From Actinokineospora globicatena (GTDB taxonomy: Bacteria; Actinomycetota; Actinomycetes; Mycobacteriales; Pseudonocardiaceae): a stretch of 64,000 nucleotides of DNA. How positions within the stretch are numbered: the stretch's first letter is position 1; every line of letters begins with the position of its first letter. The translations under genes and the position numbers were made by a program. Under the pieces are notes generated by a model. It was not told where the DNA came from. It ran no database searches and saw nothing but the letters and a program-made list of their open reading frames with translations. The stretch lies in the NCBI RefSeq assembly GCF_024171945.1, contig NZ_JAMTCR010000004.1:62001-126000 (forward strand), read 5' to 3'. Of the stretch, positions 52,925 to 62,758 are shown in pieces.

Positions 52925-54135
52925 TCGTGTGAGCCTTCCAGTGTCGGGGCTGGGTCGGCGAAGTGGGCTACCCCGGGAATTGCCAGGCACAGTGCGCTGG
53001 TTGCGGCGACTACCGCGGACGCGCCCAGCAGTGTTGGGGTCGTGCCGATGGCGGCGACAACGGGGCCGACGAGTAGGTAGCCGACGGGGAGCAGTGCGAA
53101 GGCGCCGAGTTGGTCAAGGGCAAGGACCTTGCCCAGGACGTCGCCGGGGATGTTGCGTTGGAGCGCGGAAAGCCAGTAGACGAAGAAGAACTCCACCGCG
53201 AAGCCGCCGACGGCGAAGCATGCCATCACCGCTGGCAGGGGTAGCGGCAGGGCGAGGCTCAACGGGACGAGGGCGTAGCCGGACAGCACGCACATCGACG
53301 CGGTGCCTTTGGCCTTGGGGCGCCAGCGGCCTGCAAGAACCAAGCCGGGGAGTGCGCCGATAGCCATTGCCGCCAGTACAGCACCGTAGGCGAGGTCGCC
53401 GCCGAGACGGTCGCGGGCGATCAATGGCAGCAACGTCAACGCCGCGGCCGCGCCGGTCATCAGGTGGACGCTTGCGGTGGACATGACCGCCAGCACCCAC
53501 GGCCGTTCGCGCATCGCCCGGACACCAGCGGCGGCGTCGGCGAGCATCGAGCGCCCCAGCGAGGTCGGGGTATTGTCGTTGAGCCGCAACACAGTCAAGC
53601 CACTGATGGCGAAGACCGCACCCGCAGCGAACAGCGCCGCTCGCGGCCCGACGAAGGTGACCACCGCCGCGCCCGCCAGGGCACCGAGAACCGCCGCACT
53701 GCGCTGCGCCGCTGACACCAGGGCATTCCCGCGCTCGAGCATGTCGCCGGGCAGCAACGTGGGCACCATCGAGCGAAACGCCGGTCGGGACAAGGCTTCA
53801 CCCGCCGCCACCAACGCAACCACCGCAGGCATGGCCAATAGCGGCAACACAGGCAGCGCCGCCGCTGTGGCCAGCAGCAGCCCACCACGAAACCAGTCCG
53901 CACCAAGCAAAACCCGACTACGCCGCACCTGATCAGCGAGCACCCCACCCGCCAACAGACACAACACCAACGCCACAGCACGAGCGCCGAGCACAAGGCT
54001 CACCTCAGCCACCCCGCCACCCTGGCTGAGCACGTACAGGCTGACCGTAACCGGCAACAACTGATCCCCGACCGCACCGCATGCTTGCCCAACCCATACC
54101 CGCAGAAAGCGCGGATGCGCGCGCAACCCCATCAC
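52921..54135 (-). CDS. MFS exporter (Tet-type or enterobactin-exporter-like)
   Basis: The protein has 404 aa with about 12 membrane segments. The start HPRFLRVWVGQACGAVGDQL and the motif LADQVRRSRVLLGADWFRG match the MFS_3 export group. The substrate is unknown. It is convergent with 51704-52924. Confidence 0.82.
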   Translation of the reverse strand: MMGLRAHPRFLRVWVGQACGAVGDQLLPVTVSLYVLSQGGGVAEVSLVLGARAVALVLCLLAGGVLADQVRRSRVLLGADWFRGGLLLATAAALPVLPLLAMPAVVALVAAGEALSRPAFRSMVPTLLPGDMLERGNALVSAAQRSAAVLGALAGAAVVTFVGPRAALFAAGAVFAISGLTVLRLNDNTPTSLGRSMLADAAAGVRAMRERPWVLAVMSTASVHLMTGAAAALTLLPLIARDRLGGDLAYGAVLAAMAIGALPGLVLAGRWRPKAKGTASMCVLSGYALVPLSLALPLPLPAVMACFAVGGFAVEFFFVYWLSALQRNIPGDVLGKVLALDQLGAFALLPVGYLLVGPVVAAIGTTPTLLGASAVVAATSALCLAIPGVAHFADPAPTLEGSHD

Positions 54136-54553
54136 CTTGGAATCAGCCCCTCAACCGCATGGGTAACAAGGTCCATCCGGGACTCCTAGGTGCACTCGTG
54201 AACAACCTTCGCAGCCGAGGCAGACAAGCCCAAACCCGACCGCAGGCCCTCGACTCCTCGAACCGAGTCCCGCCGCGTCCCCCCACGAGCACCTTATCGC
54301 GCACCTACGGCGACATGCTTTGGTCAGCAACTCCCGCGCCAGCCGATGGGCACGCCACTTCCGGTGCTCCTCGATCCACCTCCAAAGCGCTGTGAAGCGC
54401 AGGTCGACAGGCAGGAGGGCCGGGCGAGGAGACGATGGGTGTGAGAGTCCGGTCGGAGAGTTTGGGCTGCGTCTCACCGGGGTGAAGGACGAAGCACGGT
54501 GTGGATGTCGGGCCTCTACCGCTCTTGCTCGCAGCTCAGGTGGCGGTGGCCGG
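54136..54553. other. Gene-free stretch
   Basis: This 418-bp stretch lies upstream of both the MFS exporter and a broken P-loop gene. No clear feature is seen. Confidence 0.4.
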
Positions 54554-55803
54554 GTGCAGTGGACCGAGATCATCGGGTCGGTGATCGGCGGGTTGGTGGT
54601 GGCCCTGCTCAGTTGGTTCGCCGCTCGCGCTTGGGCGAGGCGCCGGACCGTCCCACTGGGCTTGAACCAGTACGTGCCGAGAAGGCGCTATCTCAGTGAG
54701 GTCAGGAGAGCCGCGCAGTGCGAGGACGTGCACAGACTCGATGCCATGCTGCCGAACCTGAGGCCTGCTCATGGTTCGGAGACGTTGCGGGACTTGCAGA
54801 ACGGCTGGGCGGCGATCAACGAGCGTGGCCGGGTGCGTGTGGTGGTGCAGAGCAGCCAGGACAGCCTCGTTGCAGGCGCGGAGCTGCTCGCCAGGGGGAT
54901 CGAGGTCCGGGGCGCCGATGCTGACCGGCCGGAGGACTGTCCTACCATTCCAGCACGTCGCGTTCCGGCACTCGGCCCCGGTTGTGTTCGTCACCGGCCT
55001 GCCTGGCGCGGGCAAGTCCGAGGCGCGCGCACTCGCGGTAGTTGACCATCACGCCGAACCGATCCGCCGGGCTGAAGATATCTCCTTGAGCCGGGCGCGG
55101 ATGCCCGCGCGGTCTGCGGGAGCGCGCAGGCCGGTGAGAACCTTGGCGACCAGCACCGACTCCAACGGCTAGGCCGCTCTTGGCCCGCGAAATCGAGGCT
55201 CGCCGGTTCCAGGTGGACGAGCGGACCGACTACCTCTACGCCTTCTACGACTTCGTGCGCCACCTGATGCGCATGGACGGCGGACTCGCCGGGTTCCAGG
55301 TGCACGCCAACGGTTCCTTCCAGGTCGACGACGAACGCACGCTCGACTCCGCGCTGGACGCGTTGGCCCGGCAGGTGTGGGCGGGGCAGGGCGGCGTGCG
55401 GCTGATCCTGGTCGAGTTCGCCCGGTCGGACATGCGAGCGGCGTTCCAGCGGTTCGGGCCTGAGGTGCTCGCAGGCGCCCACGTCATCCACGTGACAGCG
55501 AGCGACCGGATCCGGGCGCAGCGGCTGGCTCGTCGGGCGGAGCCGCCGCAGCTCTACATCAACGGCGAGGACGTGGTGATCCGGCCCGCGGACAACCACG
55601 CCCTGCCGTCGAATGCCGCGCAGTCGTTGTACACGGTTGACGACCTGGCGGGCGTTCGCGCCATGCGGCAGTTCGATGGCAGGGTGCACCACATCGACAA
55701 CGATGCCGATGAACTCGACCGCGCCCGACTGGACGCGAGGCTGGACGCCTTCCTCGATGACGTGCTGAGGCCCTATCACCTGTCCACGCTCCCCGGGCAC
55801 TAG
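54554..55803 (+). pseudogene. Frame-broken membrane-anchored P-loop NTPase gene
   Basis: GTG 54554 gives VQWTEIIGSVIGGLVVALLS (membrane anchor), then an unknown domain to GADADRPEDCPT. The sequence FQHVAFRHSAPVVFVTGLPG and AGKSEARALAV (Walker A) follows in a second frame. A third frame from 55180 holds MAREIEARRFQVDERTDYLY and a 200-residue C-terminal domain ending PYHLSTLPGH. About 130 bp at 55045-55175 look foreign. Two shifts disrupt an otherwise continuous gene. Confidence 0.62.
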
Positions 55804-55841
55804 CCGAGACGGCGTTCGGCTCGGGGAGTCGCGTCGGTGGG

Positions 55842-56405
55842 TTAGGTGGGTGGGGTTATGTCGAGGGTGAAGAGCAGCCACGTTGGGGGGATCACGTCGG
55901 TCAGGGGGCCTTTTGTGCCTAGGTGGTGCCAGCCTTGGCGGCGGTAGAACTCGTGGGTGTGCAGGGCGGTGGGTTGGACGGAGAGGACCGCGCGGTGTTC
56001 GGGTCTTGTGGTGAGGAGGGCGGAGAGCAGGGCGCTGCCGGTGCCCTTGGCTCGTTCGCTCGGGGTGACCGCTAGGTCGATCAGGGCGAATGTGCGGGCT
56101 TCCCACTCGGTGGTGAAGGCGGTCGGGAGTGGGTTGGGGAACCCTGTCCACCACCCGTGGTTGGTGGGAAGGCGGTGGCCGTAGGCGAAGCCGATCAGGT
56201 CGTTGCCGCGCAGGGCGACGGTGATGCCGAAGGTCGGGTCGTCCCGGAGCGCGGACAGGAGGGCGTCGTGCTCGGTGGGGTGCCTGCTCGACCAGGTGAA
56301 CGGCGGGGCTGAGAAGACCTCGTCGTACAAGGCGCGGATGGCCCGGTGGTGGCGCTCGGCCAGGTCGCGGCCGCCGACCTCGATCTCCACGCCGTCAGGG
56401 ACCAT
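55842..56405 (-). CDS. GNAT-family N-acetyltransferase
   Basis: The protein has 187 aa. The acetyl-CoA site is FALIDLAVTPSERAKGTGSA and the C-terminal part has HEFYRRQGWHHLGT. The substrate is unknown. ATG 56405 overlaps the NB-ARC stop by 11 nt, so it is the last gene of that transcript. Confidence 0.85.
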   Translation of the reverse strand: MVPDGVEIEVGGRDLAERHHRAIRALYDEVFSAPPFTWSSRHPTEHDALLSALRDDPTFGITVALRGNDLIGFAYGHRLPTNHGWWTGFPNPLPTAFTTEWEARTFALIDLAVTPSERAKGTGSALLSALLTTRPEHRAVLSVQPTALHTHEFYRRQGWHHLGTKGPLTDVIPPTWLLFTLDITPPT

Positions 56406-58530
56406 CGGGATCGTCCAGTCGCCCGATCTTGGTGCGCACCGCGGTAGCGGTCGGGTCGCCGAGGTCCTCGTACAGCGCCGCTGCCCGGTGCCACGCCGTC
56501 GCGGCGCTCGACGGGTCGCGGCGCAGGAGGTGGACCTCGCCCAGCTCGACCAAGACCGCGGCTTCGCTCCGGTGGTCGGCGAACTCGGCGAAGCTGGCCA
56601 CCGCGGTCCTGGCGAGTGCGACGCCCTCGTCGAAGCTGCCGAGGTCGCGGTAGACCTGGATCAGCGGCACCGCGCCCCACGCCTCGCTCCACTTGTCGCC
56701 GATGCCCGCGAACACCGCGATCGCCCGCTCGCAGTGGTCGACGGCATCGGTGAGGTTCCCCAGCCGGTACTGGACCTTTCCGATGCTCAGCAGCGCCATC
56801 CCCGAACCGCGGCGCAGCCCGGCGGCGTCGAACACCGAGAGCGCCTCGCGGTAGTACCCCATGGCAGCCTCGACGTCGCCGAGTTCCGCACTGGCCAACC
56901 CGAGGCCGCGCGTCGCGAACCCGATCAGCCACGAGTGGCCGATCCGCCGAGCGAGCCTGGCGCACTCTGTGTATGCGGCGACCGCGGCTTCGAGTTCGCC
57001 GAACCGCCAGTGGTAGTCGCCAAGTCCGAGCAGGTTGGCCGACATCCCCACTGCGTCGGGCAGGGCCTTCGCGGCGGCCAGACCAGCCTGGTGGATCCCC
57101 TGCCAATCGGTCCAATAGGCACTGAGCTCGAAGAACCCGTCAACCACCACGGGGAGCTTCCACGCGATGTCGTAGTGGCCCAAGTCGGTGGCCTGCTCGA
57201 TCACCGCCAGCAGGGTGAACCTCTCGGTCTCGAACCACTCCCGGGCCGCGGCGGGGGAAGCGAACTCGGGAAGGGGGACCTCAGGCGCCGGGGGTAGTGC
57301 GACGTCGTTCGAGTACGGCAGGAAGGCGACACGGGCCGCGTCCGCCGCCCACAGGTACCAGCCGAGGACGCGCCGCACCGCTTCTGTCCGGCGGCGCTGC
57401 GGGTCTTCCCGTTCGCAGCGCTCGCGTGCGTAGGCCCGGAGGAGGTCGTGCATCTGGTAGCGACCGGGCGCGATCTCGTGGATGAGGTGCACGGCCACCA
57501 GTTCCTGGAGCCGCTCCACCAAGTGTCCTGGTTGGACAGCGACCAGGGCCGCGAGCGACGAGGTGGAGCACTCGGCACCGGGGTGCAGCCCGATCACGCG
57601 GAACACGGCCTGCTGGCTCGCGGTGAGCGAGTGGTACGACCACGAGAACGCCGCGCGGACATCGGTGAGTTCGTCCTCGGCCAACACGAGCGCGTCCAAC
57701 CTGTCGCGCTCCCCGAGCAGTTCGGTCGCCAGGTCGGCCAAGCGGAGGTGCGGACGGCTCGACACCCGCTCCGCCACGATGCGCAGGGCCAGCGGGAGGT
57801 ACCCGCATGACCGGGCCACGTCGTGGGCCGCCTTGAGATCCGCCCCGACCCGGTGGTCACCGATGATCTCGGCGAGCAGCCGGACCGAGTCGGCAGGGGA
57901 GAGCACGTCGACGGTCACGAGTTTCGCCCCTTCTCTGGCCACGAGGCCGGACACGGTGGTGCGGCTGGTGAGGACGGCGAGGCACCCGGCCGACCCGGGC
58001 AGCAGTCGGCGGACCTGCCGCGCGGACACCACGTTGTCGATCAGGACCAAGACCCGCCGGTCGGCGATCGCCGTGCGGTACCGCGCGGCCTTCTCCTCGA
58101 CCGAACGCGGGACCGCTTCCGGTGGTACGCCCAGGGCCCGGAGGAACACGTCGAGCGCTTGGTCGTCGGATAACGGGGACTCCGGGCCGTACCCGCGCAT
58201 ATCGATGTACAGATCACCGTCGGGAAAGGACTTCCGGACCGCGTGCGCCCAGTGCAGGGCCAAAGCGGTCTTCCCGATGCCGGGAGCACCGACGATCACC
58301 GCCGCGCCATCGGATCCGCTCGCGAGCCGGGCGTGCGCGTCCAGCGTGCGCGAGGCCTCCTCGCGATCGGTGAACCCGGCAGGCGCGGGCGGGAGCTGCC
58401 GGGGCACGACAACGTCTGGCCTATCGCGGTTGTGGAGGTGGAAGTCGCCGTGCAGCGCGTCGAACTGGATGACGTTGTCCGCCGTGCCGGAGTAGGCGTT
58501 CTCGGTGCGGTGGTGCTCAGGTTCTGACAT
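56395..58530 (-). CDS. STAND NTPase: amyloid-like motif, NB-ARC, TPR
   Basis: The protein has 711 aa. Residues 11-33 (NAYSGTADNVIQFDALHGDF) match the bacterial amyloid-signalling pattern (NxxSG..xxVxQxxxIHGxxxxH). The P-loop GAPGIGKT is at 81-88, Walker B is VLVLIDNV and the winged-helix part follows. TPR repeats fill the C-terminus (residues about 450-700). Such NLR-like proteins sense an unknown signal and oligomerise. It lies between a GNAT gene and a DUF6879 pair on one strand. Confidence 0.86.
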   Translation of the reverse strand: MSEPEHHRTENAYSGTADNVIQFDALHGDFHLHNRDRPDVVVPRQLPPAPAGFTDREEASRTLDAHARLASGSDGAAVIVGAPGIGKTALALHWAHAVRKSFPDGDLYIDMRGYGPESPLSDDQALDVFLRALGVPPEAVPRSVEEKAARYRTAIADRRVLVLIDNVVSARQVRRLLPGSAGCLAVLTSRTTVSGLVAREGAKLVTVDVLSPADSVRLLAEIIGDHRVGADLKAAHDVARSCGYLPLALRIVAERVSSRPHLRLADLATELLGERDRLDALVLAEDELTDVRAAFSWSYHSLTASQQAVFRVIGLHPGAECSTSSLAALVAVQPGHLVERLQELVAVHLIHEIAPGRYQMHDLLRAYARERCEREDPQRRRTEAVRRVLGWYLWAADAARVAFLPYSNDVALPPAPEVPLPEFASPAAAREWFETERFTLLAVIEQATDLGHYDIAWKLPVVVDGFFELSAYWTDWQGIHQAGLAAAKALPDAVGMSANLLGLGDYHWRFGELEAAVAAYTECARLARRIGHSWLIGFATRGLGLASAELGDVEAAMGYYREALSVFDAAGLRRGSGMALLSIGKVQYRLGNLTDAVDHCERAIAVFAGIGDKWSEAWGAVPLIQVYRDLGSFDEGVALARTAVASFAEFADHRSEAAVLVELGEVHLLRRDPSSAATAWHRAAALYEDLGDPTATAVRTKIGRLDDPDGP

Positions 58531-58542
58531 GGCTGACCGCCG

Positions 58543-59115
58543 TCACCTCGCCTGTTCGACGAAGAGCCCGTCGTAGCGCTCAGCGAACTCGCGGTAGGGG
58601 ATCGACAGCTCCATCGCGGTGTCCCGCCACTGCCTCGCCAACGCGACCTCGGTCGCGTTCGTGACGACCTCGGCGAACCGGAACGTGCCGTCCTCGTCGT
58701 AATTCATGGCCACGAGCAGTTCGGAGTCGAACAGCCAGTACTCCGCACGCGGCAGGTTGTCGGGCCACTGCCCCCGCTCGACGGTGATCACGCGGACGTC
58801 CTCCCCGGCCGGGACGGTGTGCTCGTAGGCCCACGCGCACTCGAACCGGACGTAGTCCGACAGCGGCTCCTCGACGACGTGGACGCGGTGCATGGACTTG
58901 CGCGCCGCCCGCGCCGGTATCACCGTTCCGGAAATCCACCCCGAGATCCCCGGGAACTCGCCGCGGGACTCGCCGGTCAGGAATCTGGCGAACTCGTCCT
59001 TCTCGTAGCTGACCTGGTAGTGCTGCAGGGTCTCCAGGCGGAAGACCGACTGTCGGAACTCCCGGAACAGGAGGTTGAACTCGGCGTCGTCGAGTGAGGT
59101 GAAGACGGTCGACAC
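58543..59115 (-). CDS. DUF6879-like protein
   Basis: The protein has 190 aa. The start FNLLFREFRQSVFRLETLQH and VYEKDEF-type pattern (here VSYEKDEFARFLTGE), and the WPDNLPRAEYWLFDSELL segment, match actinobacterial DUF6879 proteins. The function is unknown; homologues usually sit beside XRE regulators and the small partner seen here. It is 12 bp upstream of the NB-ARC gene. Confidence 0.78.
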   Translation of the reverse strand: MSTVFTSLDDAEFNLLFREFRQSVFRLETLQHYQVSYEKDEFARFLTGESRGEFPGISGWISGTVIPARAARKSMHRVHVVEEPLSDYVRFECAWAYEHTVPAGEDVRVITVERGQWPDNLPRAEYWLFDSELLVAMNYDEDGTFRFAEVVTNATEVALARQWRDTAMELSIPYREFAERYDGLFVEQAR

Positions 59116-59337
59116 CTAGGGCTCCTGGCGTTCCCGGTAGCGGTCCACCGCGCCGACGAGCACGTCCGCCGAGATCCTGATGGCGTTCTCCCCGGGCAGC
59201 ACGTTCTCCAGCTCGGCGTGCGTGTCGTCGTCCAGTTCGATTCCCTGGACGACGAATTCGCCGGAGTCGGCGAGGTACACACTGGGGCAACCGTTGCCCC
59301 CGGAGTTCTGGTCTTTGAGCAGCATGGTCAATTTCAT
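59116..59337 (-). CDS. Small partner of the DUF6879 gene
   Basis: The protein has 73 aa. The pattern GGNGCPSVYLADSGEFVVQG matches the small protein that precedes DUF6879 genes in actinomycetes. The stop is directly before the DUF6879 start, so they are co-transcribed. Confidence 0.72.
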   Translation of the reverse strand: MKLTMLLKDQNSGGNGCPSVYLADSGEFVVQGIELDDDTHAELENVLPGENAIRISADVLVGAVDRYRERQEP

Positions 59338-59641
59338 TGAATTACCCTCTTCGGCGCGTCTGCACTGGTATACCGAATTGCATCAAAGTAGCATGCGGGC
59401 GGCGGTGTGGGTGCCGCCGAACGGAGTCGCCACGCCTTCGTGTGATATTTTCCCAGGCCGCATCCGGGATCTTCGTCGAGTTGGCCGGTTTTTGTCACCT
59501 CTATCGCCGTGGGTTCGTGACTCCGTATCGGGAGTTGCGCCGAGGGTATGGGCTGAAAGGGTGACGCAGGTCGGTGGGATCGGTGTTTCCGCAACACCGG
59601 GGAAAGAACAGCGATGGACTAGGTGGAGAAAGGAGGGAGTC
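59338..59641. promoter_or_regulatory. Divergent promoter region
   Basis: This 304-bp stretch lies between the DUF6879 operon and the membrane-protein gene. No clear repeats are seen; it should contain both promoters. Confidence 0.4.
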
Positions 59642-60490
59642 TTGTCTTTCGACCCCGATGGCATTCACGGAAACGGGCCCCAGCAGGGGTTCCGACAACC
59701 GGATGGCAGTCTGTGGCCAGGTCCGGAGAGTTCGGCGGGGTGGCCGAGCGCGCCAACTCCCCAGCCGGTGGACTCGCGGCGGGAATCCGACGCGCGGTTC
59801 GAGGAGTTCCGGAGGCAGCACCATTCCCCTAGAAGGCGCCAGTGGCGGTATCGCGACGGCGACGAGAACGGTTCTCTAATCGCTGGCGCGGTAGTCGGGT
59901 TGATCGGATACGGCATGTGCGTGTTCGCGCTGGGTATGAAGCAGGGGCCGTTCCTGGACGAGACCCGCGCCGTGCTGAAGGTGTTCCTGCCGGACGACTG
60001 GTTCGCGCCCGGCAACACCACCGGCGTCACCGGGTTGCGGGCGTTCCTGATCCCGTTCGCCATCGTCACGTTCGTCCTGCTGACCACGGGCCGGTGGTGG
60101 CTGACCAGGTCCGCCGCTCGTGGCGACGACGAGTACGCCTACTCGGGTCTGGTCTACGGGATCACCGTGCTGCGCACGTTCCTGCTCTTGGAATCCGCCA
60201 TGCTCTACATCGGCGCGGCCGGGGTCACGAACCCCGATGTGGTGGGGGAAGGCGGGGGCATCGACGCGCCCGCGTGGTCGTGGCCGTGGTTCCTGACAAG
60301 TGTGCTGCCCTGGGTGATCCTGGCTGTCGGGCTCTTCGGGGCGTCCACCATGTCGGTCGACAGGGCGCGTGCCCGAGCGCACCGGATCGAGATCCGCCGT
60401 CGCCGACCACTGTGGACGTTCAGGGGGTGTAGGTGTGCTGCTCCCGCACGATGGCCGCGGGGAGGTACGGGGAATCGATGTCGAGCGTGA
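59642..60490 (+). CDS. Polytopic membrane protein, unknown
   Basis: The protein has 282 aa. After a disordered N-terminus (PQQGFRQPDGSLWPGPESSA) it has four membrane segments (SLIAGAVVGLIGYGMCVFAL, AFLIPFAIVTFVLLTTG, and two more). TTG 59642 has a strong AAAGGAGG at good spacing. The last 25 codons overlap the Imm49-like gene on the other strand. Confidence 0.68.
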   Translation: MSFDPDGIHGNGPQQGFRQPDGSLWPGPESSAGWPSAPTPQPVDSRRESDARFEEFRRQHHSPRRRQWRYRDGDENGSLIAGAVVGLIGYGMCVFALGMKQGPFLDETRAVLKVFLPDDWFAPGNTTGVTGLRAFLIPFAIVTFVLLTTGRWWLTRSAARGDDEYAYSGLVYGITVLRTFLLLESAMLYIGAAGVTNPDVVGEGGGIDAPAWSWPWFLTSVLPWVILAVGLFGASTMSVDRARARAHRIEIRRRRPLWTFRGCRCAAPARWPRGGTGNRCRA

Positions 60491-61268
60491 TGCCGACCGA
60501 GTGCGCCGTGGTCGCCTGGGCCAGCAGCGGGTAGGCGATGAACCCGGACGGATCGGCGGCGAAGTCCTTGCCGGTCCAGTAGGCCCGGTGCTTCTCCAGG
60601 CCCTCCGCGATGGCGGCCTGCAGGTCCGCGGCCTGGTGCGTGGCCAGGTGGTACAACGACTTCATCTGCGGGAGGTACAGCCGCACCGCCGGGGACGCCT
60701 GCGGTGCGGCGAAGTCGGTGGGCACGGTCAGGTCGACGGTGGCCTGGAGCGCGTCGAGAGTCGCGGGATCGACCCTCCAGTACGACTTCAGCGTGTCGAC
60801 GTAGGCGAGCAGGTACTCCGGCGAGGTCGGCAGGCGGAGCAGTTCCGTCGGGACGTCGAGCAGGATGTCGAGCAAACCCTTGCTGCGCACCGAGATCGCG
60901 AGGTCGTGCGCGCGCAGCCACTGGTGCGGCCCGGTGTCCGTGGTCGGGCCGGTGGCGGGCAGCGTGATGCGCTCACCGCGGATGAGCAGTTCGGTGGGCT
61001 CGCCCGGGTCGGGGACGACGAGGGCGAACACCGCGGCGGCGGATTGTGCGGCGAGGACGAGGTGGTCCCACGTCTGTTCGCGTTCCGCACGGGGGTCGGC
61101 GGCGGTGGCGTAGGCGAAGCTCGAGGTCGCCCAGTCGAGCAGGCTGGGCAGGGCCTTGGGCGTGGTCCGCGCGTGGCCGAGCATGCGGCGCAGCGCCTCC
61201 GGTCGCACCCCGCCCTGGTCCGCGGCGATCTCCTGGTCGATGGGGTGTCGGTCGATGGCGATGGTCAT
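60420..61268 (-). CDS. Imm49-like immunity protein
   Basis: The protein has 282 aa. The pattern WTGKDFAADPSGFIAYPLLA and a C-terminal IDSPYLPAAIV match Imm49-type immunity proteins, which have an all-helical fold. ATG 61268 overlaps the toxin stop (ATGA), the standard toxin-immunity arrangement. Identification is by a few motifs. Confidence 0.7.
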   Translation of the reverse strand: MTIAIDRHPIDQEIAADQGGVRPEALRRMLGHARTTPKALPSLLDWATSSFAYATAADPRAEREQTWDHLVLAAQSAAAVFALVVPDPGEPTELLIRGERITLPATGPTTDTGPHQWLRAHDLAISVRSKGLLDILLDVPTELLRLPTSPEYLLAYVDTLKSYWRVDPATLDALQATVDLTVPTDFAAPQASPAVRLYLPQMKSLYHLATHQAADLQAAIAEGLEKHRAYWTGKDFAADPSGFIAYPLLAQATTAHSVGITLDIDSPYLPAAIVREQHTYTP

Positions 61269-62758
61269 CGTGTCCCCTGCTGTGGCGAAGTGAGGTCGAA
61301 CTCGTGGTTCTGGTAGCCGACGAAAGCGCGGTCATCGGTCGTGGCGCGGACCAGTTCGTAGCGGATATTACCAAGGACGCGGGCTTCTTCCAGTCGGAGC
61401 GCGAGGTCCTGGGTCGAGTCCCGGTGCGACATGTCGCGGATTGTCGCCTCCAGGTACTGGGGTGTTCCCTGTTCGGCGCGGTCATTGGTCCCGGGGATGA
61501 GCCGAGACCCGAGTTCGCCCTGTCCGCCCTTGCACTCGATGACGAGGATTTCCTTCGTCCCGTCCTGCTTGGTGATTTCGTAGATCTGGTCGAAATTGCC
61601 CTTGCCGTCGCGCGGTTCGGCGAAATTGGCCGGTTCGTCGAGGCGCACGGCCGTCTCGGTCCCGCCGGGCGGGTACCGGTCGGCGATCATCCGGTCCGCG
61701 GCGATGTGCCCGCGCTCCTCGCCCGCGTCGGTCCTCGCCCGGTGCGCCGCGCTCGCGTCGTCGCTGCCCCGTTCCGCGGCCGCCAGCGCGGTGTCGGCTT
61801 CGGCGGTCTTCGTGTCGATCCCGCTGATCACCGCGTCGTCCCCGGTGAACCGCACCTCGGTGGGCGCGCCGGTGAACTCGGCCCGGATCGCGGGTGCGTC
61901 GGCGGCTGGGATGAAGTTGCCGTCGGCGTCGCGTTCGGAACTCAGCTTCACCACCGGGCTGCCGTCGTCGTGCACCGCGTTCCGGTCGTGGCGGATAGGC
62001 TGGCCATCGCGCATGTAGTAGAAACGCGGGTCGTACCCGGGATTCGTGGTGTCCCCAGCGGCCTCGACTCGGCCACCCGCCTCCGCCCCGTCGGCCGCGG
62101 GCGCGGGAGGTCCCGCTTCGAACCTGGGGGCGGCAGGCGCCTCGGCGGCGGCGAACCTGGGCGCCGCGGGCCTCTCGCCCCCGGTGTCCCCCGGCGGCGC
62201 TCGGTCGTCTGCCACTTCCGCCGTGGTGTCGGGCACCGTCGCGGGTGGGTCATCCGACACTGCCCCGGGTACCACCTGATCACTCTCATCGGCGGCGCTT
62301 TCCGTTGGTGCGCCGTAGATGTCGGCCGCGCCGGCCCCGCCGGTCTGCGGTGCCCCGTAGATGTCAGCGGCGCTCGCCCCGTCCGACGGGGGAGCGCCGT
62401 AGATGTCGGCGTGCGTGGGCCCGTCGAACCTGGCCGGACCGTGGAAGTCGCCGCCGAGCGACTCCTGGGGGACGCCGTAGACCGACTCGTAGGTCTCCTG
62501 CGTCGCGATCTCCTGCTCGGTGGGGGGAATCTCGATCTGCTCGGCGACGGGGAAGCCCTGGTCCACCTTCTCCAGCGCCGCGATGCGGACGGCGTCCGAG
62601 GAATCGATGGTCCCTTGTTGCGGCGCCTCGGGCACCACCAGTTCGCGTTCGGCGCGCACGACGCGCACGGCGTCGGAGGTCTCCGGCGGTGGTGGCGGCG
62701 GTGGCGGTGGCGGAGGAGGGATCGCGTCGGCAGTGGTGATCCCCGCGTCGGCGCTCAC
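61265..62758 (-). CDS. Polymorphic toxin with C-terminal nuclease-like domain
   Basis: The protein has 497 aa. The start has 12 consecutive prolines. Four (A/E)-x-x-YG-x-P repeats (ESVYGVP and ADIYGAP three times) follow, then a Pro/Ala-rich linker. The last 150 residues hold a putative toxin: FDQIYEITKQDGTKEILVIE and CKGGQGELGSRLI, with a D-x-n-ExK-like core (EILVIECKGG), as in PD-(D/E)XK or related nucleases. GTG 62758 overlaps the HerA-like stop. Imm49 follows. Confidence 0.75.
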   Translation of the reverse strand: MSADAGITTADAIPPPPPPPPPPPPETSDAVRVVRAERELVVPEAPQQGTIDSSDAVRIAALEKVDQGFPVAEQIEIPPTEQEIATQETYESVYGVPQESLGGDFHGPARFDGPTHADIYGAPPSDGASAADIYGAPQTGGAGAADIYGAPTESAADESDQVVPGAVSDDPPATVPDTTAEVADDRAPPGDTGGERPAAPRFAAAEAPAAPRFEAGPPAPAADGAEAGGRVEAAGDTTNPGYDPRFYYMRDGQPIRHDRNAVHDDGSPVVKLSSERDADGNFIPAADAPAIRAEFTGAPTEVRFTGDDAVISGIDTKTAEADTALAAAERGSDDASAAHRARTDAGEERGHIAADRMIADRYPPGGTETAVRLDEPANFAEPRDGKGNFDQIYEITKQDGTKEILVIECKGGQGELGSRLIPGTNDRAEQGTPQYLEATIRDMSHRDSTQDLALRLEEARVLGNIRYELVRATTDDRAFVGYQNHEFDLTSPQQGTR

